Of a stretch of 64,000 nt of DNA, positions 56,102 through 64,000 are shown one piece after another. Source of the DNA: Flavobacterium luteum. GTDB taxonomy: Bacteria > Bacteroidota > Bacteroidia > Flavobacteriales > Flavobacteriaceae. The position numbers were made by a program, and so were the translations under genes. The notes beneath the pieces were generated by a model. The model was not told the origin of the DNA. It was given only the letters and a program-made list of their open reading frames with translations, and did not search any database. Where the stretch lies: assembly GCF_008806775.1 (NCBI RefSeq), contig NZ_WAEM01000002.1, positions 124,001 to 188,000 of the forward strand, written 5' to 3'. The stretch's first letter is position 1; the number at the start of each line of letters is the position of its first letter.

Positions 56102-58648
56102 TTAATTACTATGAAGTGTCAAACTTCCAAAATAAAAACTGCCAATGCTAGACCCACCAATATAGGAATAATAATACTTGTTGGTTAGGTTTGTAGCTCC
56201 AATTTTAAAATTGAGATTACTTGCTACATCTACATTCACTTGCGCATCTAATGTCGTGTAGCTCGGCACTGTACCTGTTGCCAGAGCCGATTGCCACAAA
56301 AAGGAGTTTTGGTGTCGTAAAGTAACATTAAAACCAAGACTTTTGTAGACTTTTGGGTTGCCAATCGAAATGGTATAGGACCATTCCGGAGTATTAAAGC
56401 CGTCTTCTAAACCGTCGTTTTGGTCTTTTCTATCCAATTTTGAATAGGTTACATTGCCACTGATTTTATATTGTCTTGGCAACTCATAACTCATTCCTAA
56501 TGAGGAACCGTAATTGTAGCTTATAGTTTTAGAGTTAGTCCACAATCTATATCGGTCTTGATTGCTTGAATTTTGTAAATTCGTTGCTACATCCAAACCA
56601 TTATCCTTAGGCACATTGGCGTCTATTTGTGCCATTAAATTTTTATATTGGTTGTAGTAAAAGTCAATGTCAAGGGCTAGTTTCTTGTGCAACAATTCGG
56701 TTCTATAACCCATTTCAAAACTGGTCACTTCTTCAGGTTGTAGATAGGTATAGGTGTTTTTTTGCAATAGCGTTTGATTTTTTAAAATAGCATTTGATAA
56801 CGTCAATCCGTTTTTATTCACATCGTTTTGTACAGCACTCTGAAACGAGCTAATCGAACTTTGGGTGTAGCTATTTTCAAAAATACCACTAGACATAATA
56901 GGCAACCCCCCAATGCGTTTTCTACCTCCACTGTTAATAGTAGAAAAGGCTTCAAAAACACTCGGAAAACGATACCCGTTTTGTATGGAGGCTCTTATGT
57001 TATGCTGTGGAGTTGGCGAATACACAAGGGCAATTCTGGGGTTGACTTTTGGCTCGTAATATTGGTTTTTATCAACTCTGACAACGGCAATAATTTTTAG
57101 TTTATTGTCCCAAAATAGTTTGGTTGTTTGTACAAAACCTCCAGTTTTCCAGTAATTTATATTTTTACTTGCATCGGTGGGATTGACGAAATAATTGCCG
57201 TCGGGTACGATGCTGTAATCGCGATAATCAAAACCATACATCAATTTTAGTTTGTGTTTTTCTCCAAAAGATTTTAACAATGTAGTAGTTAAGTCGTGCT
57301 GAAATTCGGAATGATAGAGTTTGGCTTTTACCTTCAAAGCAGCTCCAATATCCCAATTATTGATTTGGCTTAATTCGCTTATTTTAGCTTTGAAAGCATC
57401 TGTATTAGGTTGCCATCTGCCTTCGTCTGCAACATTTCTTGCATCCTTCATTGCCTCGATTAGAGTTTCCCCGTTGGCAGTGCTAGTGTTAAATTGTTTG
57501 GTGAAATCGGCAAACCAAACAGCATCGGTTTTAAAACTACGGTCTATGTTTTCTGCCATTGAACGTAAGTTATAGGAGTTACCAGTGTTTTCCGTAGTCA
57601 AATAGGTTTTAATCTGTATGCTGTTGGATTTAAAATTCAAAACGTGCTGTTGGATGATGTAGTCATCAAAACGAAATCGATTGGTGCGTTGGTAGATATT
57701 ATTTTGATTTGTCATCTTGTAAGTATAGCTTATTTCGCATTTTCGGGTCAGCCTATAAAATAATGCGATATCGGCTTTGAAATTTTTTAAACCATAATCG
57801 GTTACATCCATTTCGGTATAACCCGTTCGGCCTACCACATATTGCTTCCCTGCTAGAGTAAGTGTTTTTCGGTTGCCTTGCTCATCGCCGTATGTATTTA
57901 CAAGGTCACTACCTGGGTTATCTTCACCTAATAAATTGGTAGTGGAATTCGCATTTGAGTTCAAATCAGTTTGATTATCAGCATACCAATCGGTTGCTTT
58001 GACAAAGGTTCCGCTCGTCTTAAAAGCCCATTTTTGATTAAAAGCCTTGGCGATTCTCCAGTTTGTTTCACTAAAAAAAGTGGGTTCAGAATTGGGACTA
58101 TTATAATTATTGAATCCTGATTTTTGATTGATAGTGATGCCTTGATAATCAAAAGGATCTTTGGTAATAAAATTGGCAATACCATTAATCGCGTTCATCC
58201 CATAAATAGCCGAGGAAGAACCTGGAATAATTTCGACCTTGAAAATATCTAAATCATTTGGCCCCATCGAATTACCAATTGGAGCGCCAATATGTGGTGC
58301 CTGATTGTCAATGCCGTCTACCATTTGAACGAAACGCACATTAGTAGTATTGGCAAAACCTCTTGCATTGATAACCTTGAAACCTAAACTAGGGGTAAGC
58401 ACTTGAATTCCCTTGAGATGCTGTATAGCATCAAAAAAACTAGGCTGGGCAGACTGTTTTATGGTTTGCAAATCCAACTTTTCTATACTTACTGGAGCTT
58501 GAAGCAAATATTCTTTTTGCTTATTGGCAGAAACGATAACTTCTTGTAAATCCTGAGAGTTGGTCGAGTCTATTTTAGTTTTTTGCTGTTGAGCAAAAAG
58601 GGTTAGACTCCCAAAACAAAATATTAGAGAAGTAAAATTTAATTTCAA
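56102..58648 (-). CDS. TonB-dependent receptor, 848 aa
   Basis: A receptor of the TonB-dependent family without a CarboxypepD_reg domain: signal peptide (to about residue 20), then QEVIVSANKQKEYLLQAPVS (the plug start), FDAIQHLKGIQVLTP, the FKVINARGF motif, VEIIPGSSSAIYGMNAINGI (plug end) and a barrel with LDAQVNVDVASNLNFKIGA near the C-terminus. It shows no SusD partner, no adjacent regulator and no substrate clue. It lies between a decayed and an intact era 3' end, and iterons (58881-58935) lie in its upstream region, so it looks like an acquired or mobilised segment. Confidence 0.9.
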   Translation of the reverse strand: MKLNFTSLIFCFGSLTLFAQQQKTKIDSTNSQDLQEVIVSANKQKEYLLQAPVSIEKLDLQTIKQSAQPSFFDAIQHLKGIQVLTPSLGFKVINARGFANTTNVRFVQMVDGIDNQAPHIGAPIGNSMGPNDLDIFKVEIIPGSSSAIYGMNAINGIANFITKDPFDYQGITINQKSGFNNYNSPNSEPTFFSETNWRIAKAFNQKWAFKTSGTFVKATDWYADNQTDLNSNANSTTNLLGEDNPGSDLVNTYGDEQGNRKTLTLAGKQYVVGRTGYTEMDVTDYGLKNFKADIALFYRLTRKCEISYTYKMTNQNNIYQRTNRFRFDDYIIQQHVLNFKSNSIQIKTYLTTENTGNSYNLRSMAENIDRSFKTDAVWFADFTKQFNTSTANGETLIEAMKDARNVADEGRWQPNTDAFKAKISELSQINNWDIGAALKVKAKLYHSEFQHDLTTTLLKSFGEKHKLKLMYGFDYRDYSIVPDGNYFVNPTDASKNINYWKTGGFVQTTKLFWDNKLKIIAVVRVDKNQYYEPKVNPRIALVYSPTPQHNIRASIQNGYRFPSVFEAFSTINSGGRKRIGGLPIMSSGIFENSYTQSSISSFQSAVQNDVNKNGLTLSNAILKNQTLLQKNTYTYLQPEEVTSFEMGYRTELLHKKLALDIDFYYNQYKNLMAQIDANVPKDNGLDVATNLQNSSNQDRYRLWTNSKTISYNYGSSLGMSYELPRQYKISGNVTYSKLDRKDQNDGLEDGFNTPEWSYTISIGNPKVYKSLGFNVTLRHQNSFLWQSALATGTVPSYTTLDAQVNVDVASNLNFKIGATNLTNKYYYSYIGGSSIGSFYFGSLTLHSN

Positions 58649-58880
58649 ATCGCTATTCTTTTTAAAGTATAACGCAAATATAACAATAGAGCACTAGTTC
58701 TAAATAAAGTATTTTTTATAAATCAAGAAATGGGTTTTTAAAGTAGCATTAATTTCACCCAAGAGTTTAAAATCCAATCTAACGTAAAAACATAAAACTA
58801 GGCCATCATCTTCAAAAGCAGGGTACACAAAACAATACAAGCTTCCAAGAGTTAATTAAGTTAACATATAAATTAATTGT

Positions 58881-58935
58881 ATAGCAACTATATAGTAACT
58901 TTATGGTAAGTATATAGCATATTTATAAGTAAGTA
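58881..58935. repeat. Iteron array: five 11-bp direct repeats
   Basis: Consecutive units ATAGCAACTAT, ATAGTAACTTT, ATGGTAAGTAT, ATAGCATATTT and ATAAGTAAGTA give a repeat of ATAGYAACTWT type; the conserved G recurs at 58884, 58895, 58906, 58917 and 58929, that is every 11 (last 12) bases. One helical turn per unit means all copies face the same side of DNA. The array lies about 235 bp upstream of the TonB receptor start. Confidence 0.75.
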
Positions 58936-59063
58936 AAAATATATATAGGCTTTGAAATTCTAAAATAAGAAAGAAAACAAACCAAAAATAGATTTATGTT
59001 TACTTTTTTAACAAAATGCTCCCACTAGCGAGAGCTTGCAACCAATACAAAAAATACAATCCA

Positions 59064-59087
59064 CAAAAAAAGCCCAATTCAGGGCTC
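59064..59087 (-). terminator. Intrinsic terminator downstream of era
   Basis: Read leftward, GAGCCC-TGAATT-GGGCTTTTTTT: a short GC stem (AGCCC with GGGCT) followed by seven T residues. It is the first terminator met by leftward transcription from era, about 280 bp beyond its stop. Confidence 0.7.
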
Positions 59088-59368
59088 ATCACAATGCAAA
59101 ATACAATCTTACTTGCTCAAATACATTTTATTTTCGGGGTTCAGCACATCAAACTGGCTCTCATACTGTAAAAATAGCTGAGCTAAGCATTCGTTCGACT
59201 ACCCTTATCCTTATCGGGATGCATCTAGTCGCCAATACTATCTTTTATTTATAAATGTGCTTCAGTTCCAGTATCACAATCTATGTAGGGAGACATCTAA
59301 AAGGTATCTGTTCAAAAGATTCGTAATGCTCCACAAACACACTATAACGCAAATCAACCCAAAAAAAC

Positions 59369-60250
59369 CTATTGATTGTACCCAAAACGCTTCAACATAT
59401 TAGCATTGCTTCGCCAATTTTTATTGACTTTAACGTACAATTCGATATGTATTTGTTTGCCAAAAAACTTTTCTAAATCAGCTCGGGATTCTATTCCTAC
59501 TTTCTTTAAAGCGGCGCCTTTATGACCTATAATGATTCCTTTTTGCGTGTCGCGTTCCACCATAATAAGCGAACGGATTCGGATAATTGTTTCGTCTTCA
59601 AAGAATTCTTCCGTAACAATTTCAACTGCATAAGGAATTTCTTTACTGTAATTCAATAAGATTTTCTCCCGAATGGTTTCATTAACAAAAAAACGTTCTG
59701 GTTTATCCGTCAGCTGATCTTTAGGATAATACGCTGGAGATTCTGGTAACAAAGCAAGAATTCTTGCAAAAACTTCTGGTACATTAAAATTCTTTAAAGC
59801 CGATATTGGAAAAATTTCTGCATTGGGAACTTTCTCTGTCCAAAAAGCCACTTGCTCTTCTAACTGCTCTTGATTGGAATTATCAATCTTATTTAAAAGT
59901 AATAAAACCGGTATTTTAGCGTGAATGATTTTATTAAAGAAAGCTTCATCTTTCAACTCTTGCTCTCCAATTTCAACCATGTAAATTAAAATATCTGCAT
60001 CTTCAAAAGCCGACTTTACAAAATTCATCATTGAAGCTTGCATTTCATAAGCGGGCTTAATGATTCCAGGTGTATCCGATAGTATCAATTGAAAATCTTC
60101 ACCGTTCACAATTCCTAAAATCCTATGACGTGTCGTTTGTGCTTTAGAAGTTATAATAGACAATCTTTCGCCTACAAAGGCATTCATAAGTGTTGATTTC
60201 CCTACGTTTGGATTTCCTATGATATTAACAAAACCTGCTTTGTGTGACAT
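59369..60250 (-). CDS. era: GTPase Era
   Basis: Era is an essential GTPase that binds 16S rRNA near its 3' end in 30S assembly. The 293-aa product has GNPNVGKST (Walker A), SDTPGI, NKID and a C-terminal KH domain (IIGHKGAALKKVGIESRADL) ending KRFGYNQ. I chose the ATG at 60250, which gives the standard MSHKAGFVNI start. A 20-residue in-frame upstream extension exists, but a -7 element (60309-60316) sits at its beginning. A decayed copy of the gene's last 35 codons lies at 55791-55901. Confidence 0.97.
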   Translation of the reverse strand: MSHKAGFVNIIGNPNVGKSTLMNAFVGERLSIITSKAQTTRHRILGIVNGEDFQLILSDTPGIIKPAYEMQASMMNFVKSAFEDADILIYMVEIGEQELKDEAFFNKIIHAKIPVLLLLNKIDNSNQEQLEEQVAFWTEKVPNAEIFPISALKNFNVPEVFARILALLPESPAYYPKDQLTDKPERFFVNETIREKILLNYSKEIPYAVEIVTEEFFEDETIIRIRSLIMVERDTQKGIIIGHKGAALKKVGIESRADLEKFFGKQIHIELYVKVNKNWRSNANMLKRFGYNQ

Positions 60251-60308
60251 ATATTCGTATTTCAGTTCAATTCTATTTCTCCCGCTTTCTTTACAAGAAT
60301 AGATTTGC

Positions 60309-60316
60309 AAATATAC
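60309..60316 (-). promoter_or_regulatory. -7 promoter element (TATATTTG) for era
   Basis: Read leftward, TATATTTG fits TAnnTTTG, 59 nt before the chosen ATG. A hairpin (AAAGCC / GGCTTT, 60327-60346) lies just upstream. Nothing else is evident in the gap to 60594 except a rightward -7 box at 60570. Confidence 0.45.
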
Positions 60317-60569
60317 AATATTAAGAAAGCCCTTAAACAGGCTTTTCTTTTAATTCCTATTTCTCAAATCAAAATACAAATTCTTATTTCTTATAATCAA
60401 ATGTTATTATAGATTTGTAACAGTAAAAAAAATTAGGTATAAAATTATTATTAAAGTTATTATTGTCTGTAATGATAGTGATAATCTTAGTGTGACGATT
60501 TAAATACTGCAACTTACCCTATAAAATTGAAGGTGATGAAGTATACATTCGGTTTTTATAATAATTATG

Positions 60570-60577
60570 TATCTTTG
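60570..60577 (+). promoter_or_regulatory. -7 promoter element (TATCTTTG) for the DUF4202 gene
   Basis: TATCTTTG fits TAnnTTTG exactly, 17 nt before the ATG at 60595. The -33 TTG is not clear. Confidence 0.5.
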
Positions 60578-60594
60578 AAAATATCCTTTTTCAG

Positions 60595-61182
60595 ATGACA
60601 ACAACTCCTTTTCAAAAAGCAATTGCCTTAATAGATGCAGAAAATGCACAAGATCCTAACCAAGAAATTAGCCAATCACAATCTATTTCTAAAGAATTAT
60701 TATACTCTAATCGAATGTATGAAAGGCTTTTGATTTTTGAACCAAATGCATCTGAAGCCATTCAAATTGCAGCCAAAGCACAACATATTTGCCGATGGAA
60801 AATAGCAAGAGAATCCTATCCTATGGATCGAGTAGGCTATTTAAAATGGAGAGAAGACCTTAAAAAGTTTCATGCAAAAACTACCGCTTCTATTCTGGAA
60901 AAAGTGGGATATGAAAGAACTTTTAAAAATAGAGTTTCGTTTTTGATTGAAAAAAAATTACTCAAAAAAGATGTCGAAACTCAACTCCTTGAAGACATTA
61001 TTTGCTTGGTTTTTTTAGAGTATTACCTAGAAGAGTTTATACAGAAACACGATACCGAAAAACTGAAAAACATCATCTTGAAAACTTGGAATAAAATGTC
61101 TGAAAAAGGGCATCAGGAAGCTTTAAAAATAAAATATTCTGCCTCTAGTTTAGCTTTAATTCATGCTGCATTAGGATTATAA
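60595..61182 (+). CDS. DUF4202 protein
   Basis: The 195-aa product matches my recollection of DUF4202: FQKAIALIDAENAQDPN at the start, YSNRMYERLLIF, then the core AAKAQHICRWKIARESYPMD and VGYLKWREDLKKFHAK. The His/Cys/Arg cluster in QHICRW and the later DIICLVFLEYYLEEF give an HD-like helical fold that may bind metal. Function is unknown. It stands alone, 84 bp before a response regulator. Confidence 0.88.
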   Translation: MTTTPFQKAIALIDAENAQDPNQEISQSQSISKELLYSNRMYERLLIFEPNASEAIQIAAKAQHICRWKIARESYPMDRVGYLKWREDLKKFHAKTTASILEKVGYERTFKNRVSFLIEKKLLKKDVETQLLEDIICLVFLEYYLEEFIQKHDTEKLKNIILKTWNKMSEKGHQEALKIKYSASSLALIHAALGL

Positions 61183-61266
61183 TTCCTATTGAATTTGAAA
61201 ATTACGTATATTAGCACTATATTTTAGGTAATTATACGTAATAAAAGCATTCAAATTAAGTAAATT

Positions 61267-61923
61267 ATGAGCAATACAATTCGAGTGGCACTTGCAGATG
61301 ATCATGTTTTTGTAAGGGACGGCATCAAATCTTTGTTAGAAAATGAAGAAAACATAGTTGTTATTGGCGAAGCAAATGATGGACTCGAAGCATTAGCTGT
61401 AGTTGCGTCACAAAAACCAGATTTACTTATTGTAGACATTAAAATGCCATACTTAACTGGTATTGAAGTTATTGAGCAATTAAGATCTGAAAACAATTTA
61501 ATCAAAATTGTTGTACTAACCATGTGCGAATCTGAAGAATATGTTTTAAAATCTGTAAAAGCGGGAGCTGATGGCTATCTTTTAAAAGGTTCTAGTAAAG
61601 AAGAATTTCTAAAAGCTTTGCATACGGTATCTAATGGAGGAAAATATTTTAGCGGAGATATTTCTTCGATTTTGGTAGATCAACTTACCAAACCATCATT
61701 GTCAGTATCCAAACCTATTACAGACGACGAATTGATGATTACAAAGCGAGAAAAAGAAATTCTTAAACTACTATTATCAGGCAAAGGAAACAAGGAAATT
61801 GCTGAAGTATTAGATATTAGCAAACGAACAGCAGAAGTACATCGATTTAATTTAATGAAAAAATTAAAAGTAAAAAACCTTATTGAACTTTCAAATAAAG
61901 CTACTGAATTTAGTTTGTTGTAA
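61267..61923 (+). CDS. NarL/FixJ-family response regulator
   Basis: A 218-aa response regulator: receiver domain (about residues 5-120) with phosphorylated Asp57 in LLIVDIKMP, acidic pair Asp11/Asp12 and Lys107 in LLKGSS; then a LuxR-type helix-turn-helix (about 158-212; TKREKEILKLLLSGKGNKEI and SKRTAEVHRFNLMKKL). The cognate histidine kinase is not adjacent, so the signal is unknown. It was presumably read from its own promoter, but none was recognisable. Confidence 0.95.
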   Translation: MSNTIRVALADDHVFVRDGIKSLLENEENIVVIGEANDGLEALAVVASQKPDLLIVDIKMPYLTGIEVIEQLRSENNLIKIVVLTMCESEEYVLKSVKAGADGYLLKGSSKEEFLKALHTVSNGGKYFSGDISSILVDQLTKPSLSVSKPITDDELMITKREKEILKLLLSGKGNKEIAEVLDISKRTAEVHRFNLMKKLKVKNLIELSNKATEFSLL

Positions 61924-61965
61924 TTCCAATCTGTTTTACTTATACCCTTTTTGGGATACTACTAA

Positions 61966-62973
61966 TTAACCCCCAATGGCTATCATGCTTCGGTTATCTT
62001 GATTTAAAAGAGGATTATTAACAGCTTCAATCGTATCCATTCCTGCCCTTACTTTCTTTTTATTTTTAATAGCAAATGAGATAAGTTCTTCAAGGTTTTC
62101 TCCGTTTCTGAATGATGTCAACAAATCAGTTTCTAAATTAGAGAACAGACAATTTTTTATTTTACCATTAGCTGTCAGTCGAATTCGATTACAGCCATCA
62201 CAAAACGGATTTGTAATGGAGCTAATGATACCAAAAGTTCCTAAATATCCCTTTATTTTAAACTCTCGAGCGGTAAAGTTTTTTTCATCTTCTAATTTCT
62301 GCACATCCAATTCGCTAAAATTATGTTGCACTTGATTCAGAATTTCTTCCTGAGAAACCATTTTGCTCCTATCCCAATCGTTACCAGCAAAAGGCATAAA
62401 CTCTATAAACCGAATGGATAATGGCAAATATTTAGTTAATTTAATAAAATCTATAATTTCATTGTCATTAAATCCTTTTATTAAAACAACATTTACTTTT
62501 ACTTTAAAACCGTTATTTAATAATAAATGTAAATTATCAATTACTTTCTCAAATTGATTTCGGAGTGTAATAGAATAAAATTTAGATGCAATTAAAGTAT
62601 CTAAACTCAAGTTGATTTTGGTTACATTACTTAGCTTTAAAACATCAATATGTTTGTCTATAAGAATTCCGTTTGTGGTAATCGAAATCTCGGTTTGAAG
62701 CGAAGCCAGTTTGGTGATAATATCTGGAAAATCTTTTCTTAGCAAAGGCTCACCTCCTGTTAATCTTATTTTATCGACTCCATTATTAACAAATAATTGA
62801 GCAATTGAATAAATTTCGTCAGCAGTCATTAAGCTTTCCTTTGGACTTAATACAATACCATCTGCTGGCATACAATACGAACAACGCAAATTGCATTTCT
62901 CTAGTAACGAAATTCGCAAATAATTATGCTTACGACCAAAATCATCCGTTAAAATTGAATTATTTGGTGTCAT
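61966..62973 (-). CDS. moaA: GTP 3',8-cyclase MoaA
   Basis: A radical-SAM enzyme that starts molybdopterin synthesis by cyclising GTP. The 335-aa product has the N-terminal [4Fe-4S] motif Cys27-x3-Cys31-x2-Cys34 in CNLRCSYC and the C-terminal cluster Cys258, Cys261 and Cys275 in FCDGCNRIRLTANGKIKNC, with the required Gly-Gly end (MIAIGG). It overlaps the end of the moaCB gene by 14 bp, so the two are translated from one mRNA. Confidence 0.97.
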   Translation of the reverse strand: MTPNNSILTDDFGRKHNYLRISLLEKCNLRCSYCMPADGIVLSPKESLMTADEIYSIAQLFVNNGVDKIRLTGGEPLLRKDFPDIITKLASLQTEISITTNGILIDKHIDVLKLSNVTKINLSLDTLIASKFYSITLRNQFEKVIDNLHLLLNNGFKVKVNVVLIKGFNDNEIIDFIKLTKYLPLSIRFIEFMPFAGNDWDRSKMVSQEEILNQVQHNFSELDVQKLEDEKNFTAREFKIKGYLGTFGIISSITNPFCDGCNRIRLTANGKIKNCLFSNLETDLLTSFRNGENLEELISFAIKNKKKVRAGMDTIEAVNNPLLNQDNRSMIAIGG

Positions 62974-63874
62974 GGTTATTGCCTTTTAAAATATGAAAAA
63001 CATGCAATACATGAGGAAAAATGGCATCCATTGATTCTTTTGCTCCATTGGTTGAACCTGGCAAAGCCAAAATTAAAGCATTACCTAAAGTTCCTGCTAC
63101 GGTTCTTGACAGCATTGAATAAGGCATACGATCTTGACCATATTTCCGAACCGCTTCTTCAATACCAGGAATTCTAGTTTCTAATAAAGTTTGTAGGGCT
63201 TGCGGAGTGACATCTCTTGGCGAAAGTCCCGTTCCTCCTGTAAAAATGACCAACTGGTTTTCTTTTGCATACCCTTTTGTTCGTTCTTGAATGATGTCTA
63301 TTTCATCAGGAATAATCTCATAATGTGTCGTTTCAACACCATATGATTCTAGTTTTTCTACTATTATTTTCCCCGATCGATCTGCTTTATTTCCTGCAAA
63401 AATAGAATCGGAACATACAAAAACTGCCGCTTTAATTGTTGACGGAAATTGGTCTTTATATGATGATTTTCCTCCTTCTTTACTTAATAACTTTATGGTC
63501 GAAATTTCAATGTTTTTATCGATAGGTTTAAGCATATCATACATCGTCAACGCTACAATTGATGCGCCGTGCATGGCTTCGACTTCAACTCCCGTTTTGT
63601 AGATTGTTTTTACCTTGAAAATAATTTCGACACTTAATTGTTTTATTTCATATTCGACCGAAGTAAACTCAATTGGAATAGGATGACAATCTGGAATAGA
63701 CAAATGGGTATTTTTTACTGCAAATAATCCAGCCGTTTTTGCCATTTCAAAAACATTTCCTTTAGGAACAGTATTATTAACAAGAGCGTCTATCGTAGCT
63801 TGATGACTAACACATACTGTTGCAGATGCAGTTGCTGAGCGGAGTGTACTTACTTTTTGAGTAATATCGACCAT
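62960..63874 (-). CDS. moaCB: Fused MoaC-MoaB molybdopterin protein
   Basis: A 304-aa fusion. Residues about 1-142 are MoaC (cyclic pyranopterin phosphate synthase: MVDITQK, KTAGLFAVKNTHLSIPDCHP, VEAMHGASIVALTMYDM). Residues about 146-304 are MoaB (molybdopterin adenylyltransferase-type: VFVCSDSIFAGNKADRSGK and the phosphate-binding TGGTGLSPRD at 212-221). Both act in the cytoplasm on consecutive or linked steps. It begins one base from the moaE stop and overlaps moaA. Confidence 0.95.
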   Translation of the reverse strand: MVDITQKVSTLRSATASATVCVSHQATIDALVNNTVPKGNVFEMAKTAGLFAVKNTHLSIPDCHPIPIEFTSVEYEIKQLSVEIIFKVKTIYKTGVEVEAMHGASIVALTMYDMLKPIDKNIEISTIKLLSKEGGKSSYKDQFPSTIKAAVFVCSDSIFAGNKADRSGKIIVEKLESYGVETTHYEIIPDEIDIIQERTKGYAKENQLVIFTGGTGLSPRDVTPQALQTLLETRIPGIEEAVRKYGQDRMPYSMLSRTVAGTLGNALILALPGSTNGAKESMDAIFPHVLHVFHILKGNNHDTK

Positions 63875-64000
63875 TTATAAAGTGTTTTTTTTCCATACAA
63901 AATCACTATTCTCGAAAAGTTCTTTTCCAAAAATAGGCACATCTGTTTTTATCCAATTGACTATTGCCTCTGTAGCTTCATACACTTGCTTTCTTCGTGT
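63875..64000 (-). CDS. moaE: Molybdopterin synthase catalytic subunit MoaE, C-terminal part (cut by window edge)
   Basis: Reading leftward from the window edge I translated 41 residues to a TAA at 63875-63877: RRKQVYEATEAIVNWIKTDV, then PIFGKELFENSDFVW. The R-rich start, the helix with xAxxxxVNWIK and the PIFGKE(L/F)xxxxxxW end match the C-terminus of MoaE, the large subunit that adds sulfur to the pterin. Its stop directly abuts the moaCB start, so these genes form one operon (moaE-moaCB-moaA). Confidence 0.9.
   Translation of the reverse strand, partial: TRRKQVYEATEAIVNWIKTDVPIFGKELFENSDFVWKKNTL

Larger units (their letters stand above)
58649..59368. other. 720-bp non-coding gap between TonB receptor and era
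   Basis: I see no gene here. Contents: an AT-rich stretch next to the receptor gene; five 11-bp iterons (58881-58935); a leftward terminator-like hairpin (59064-59087); and a 280-bp stretch up to era with an imperfect inverted repeat (CGACTA / TAGTCG, with CCC / GGG inside, near 59200-59235) that could be structured RNA downstream of era or a relic of a mobile element. No frame longer than about 70 codons is convincing. Confidence 0.5.

Noticed and set aside
58649..58900. Cobalamin riboswitch upstream of the TonB receptor
   Set aside because: No B12-box (GCCACTG-like) or paired arms were found on the receptor strand; the region is AT-rich iteron sequence.
59036..59254. 72-codon rightward frame in the gap before era
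   Set aside because: It crosses the terminator hairpin, has no recognisable protein features and lies in a gap with other non-coding signs.
1..64000. CRISPR array, prophage or intact insertion sequence
   Set aside because: No regularly spaced repeats of CRISPR size, no phage structural genes and no transposase frame were found on either strand.

Overview
The window looks like a chromosomal segment of a Flavobacterium-type member of the Bacteroidota. The support is low GC, Bacteroidota-style promoters (TTG about 20 nt upstream of TAnnTTTG), secreted proteins with type IX secretion C-terminal sorting domains, several TonB-linked outer-membrane barrels, and families typical of flavobacteria (GSCFA, DUF4230, DUF5522, DUF4202, GxxExxY, long HutU, fused MoaCB). 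No tRNA, rRNA, CRISPR array, prophage or intact insertion sequence was seen.

Layout. 1-2.8 kb: end of rnhB, convergent lipB, divergent lysS. 3-6.5 kb: an unknown small protein, then an SDR reductase convergent with a large nitronate-monooxygenase-like protein. 6.8-9.8 kb: nadAB and a small exported protein. 9.9-13 kb: leftward operon of an ACC-deaminase-like enzyme, a LysM glucosaminidase lipoprotein and hemL. 13-18.3 kb: a T9SS cargo protein, two very small genes, hutU and a DUF4136 lipoprotein. 18.3-24.2 kb: ilvDBNC operon with its own promoter and terminator. 24.3-31 kb: an unusually large aromatic amino acid hydroxylase, crotonase, rhodanese, DUF4230, GSCFA, an ABC exporter and a GxxExxY gene. 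31.2-37.4 kb: alaS, M23 peptidase, MerR regulator, LemA and two TPM-domain proteins. 37.5-41.7 kb: an Rrf2 regulator, a 39-residue ORF ending in five consecutive sulfur amino acids, a TonB receptor and a DUF2490 protein. 41.7-44 kb: leuB and leuA. 44.2-51.6 kb: a 514-aa helical protein followed by a tandem duplication of an outer-membrane barrel gene that carried along the tail of the 514-aa gene. 51.7-55.7 kb: der, a two-TM protein and a CotH/T9SS protein. 55.8-60.3 kb: a TonB receptor flanked by a decayed copy of the era 3' end on one side and intact era on the other, with 11-bp iterons upstream of the receptor. 60.6-64 kb: DUF4202, a NarL-type response regulator, and the molybdopterin genes moaA, moaCB and the end of moaE.

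How it works together. Most of the window is housekeeping: branched-chain amino acid, NAD, tetrapyrrole, lipoyl and molybdopterin synthesis, tRNA charging and ribosome-assembly GTPases. The accessory and more novel parts are (i) the Rrf2 / sulfur-residue leader ORF / TonB receptor / DUF2490 locus, which reads as a sulfur-status-controlled uptake system with three copies of an 11-mer candidate operator; (ii) the duplicated outer-membrane barrel pair with a gene-fragment scar; and (iii) the TonB receptor segment inserted next to era. All functional statements come from sequence reading and family knowledge only; no database search was run.
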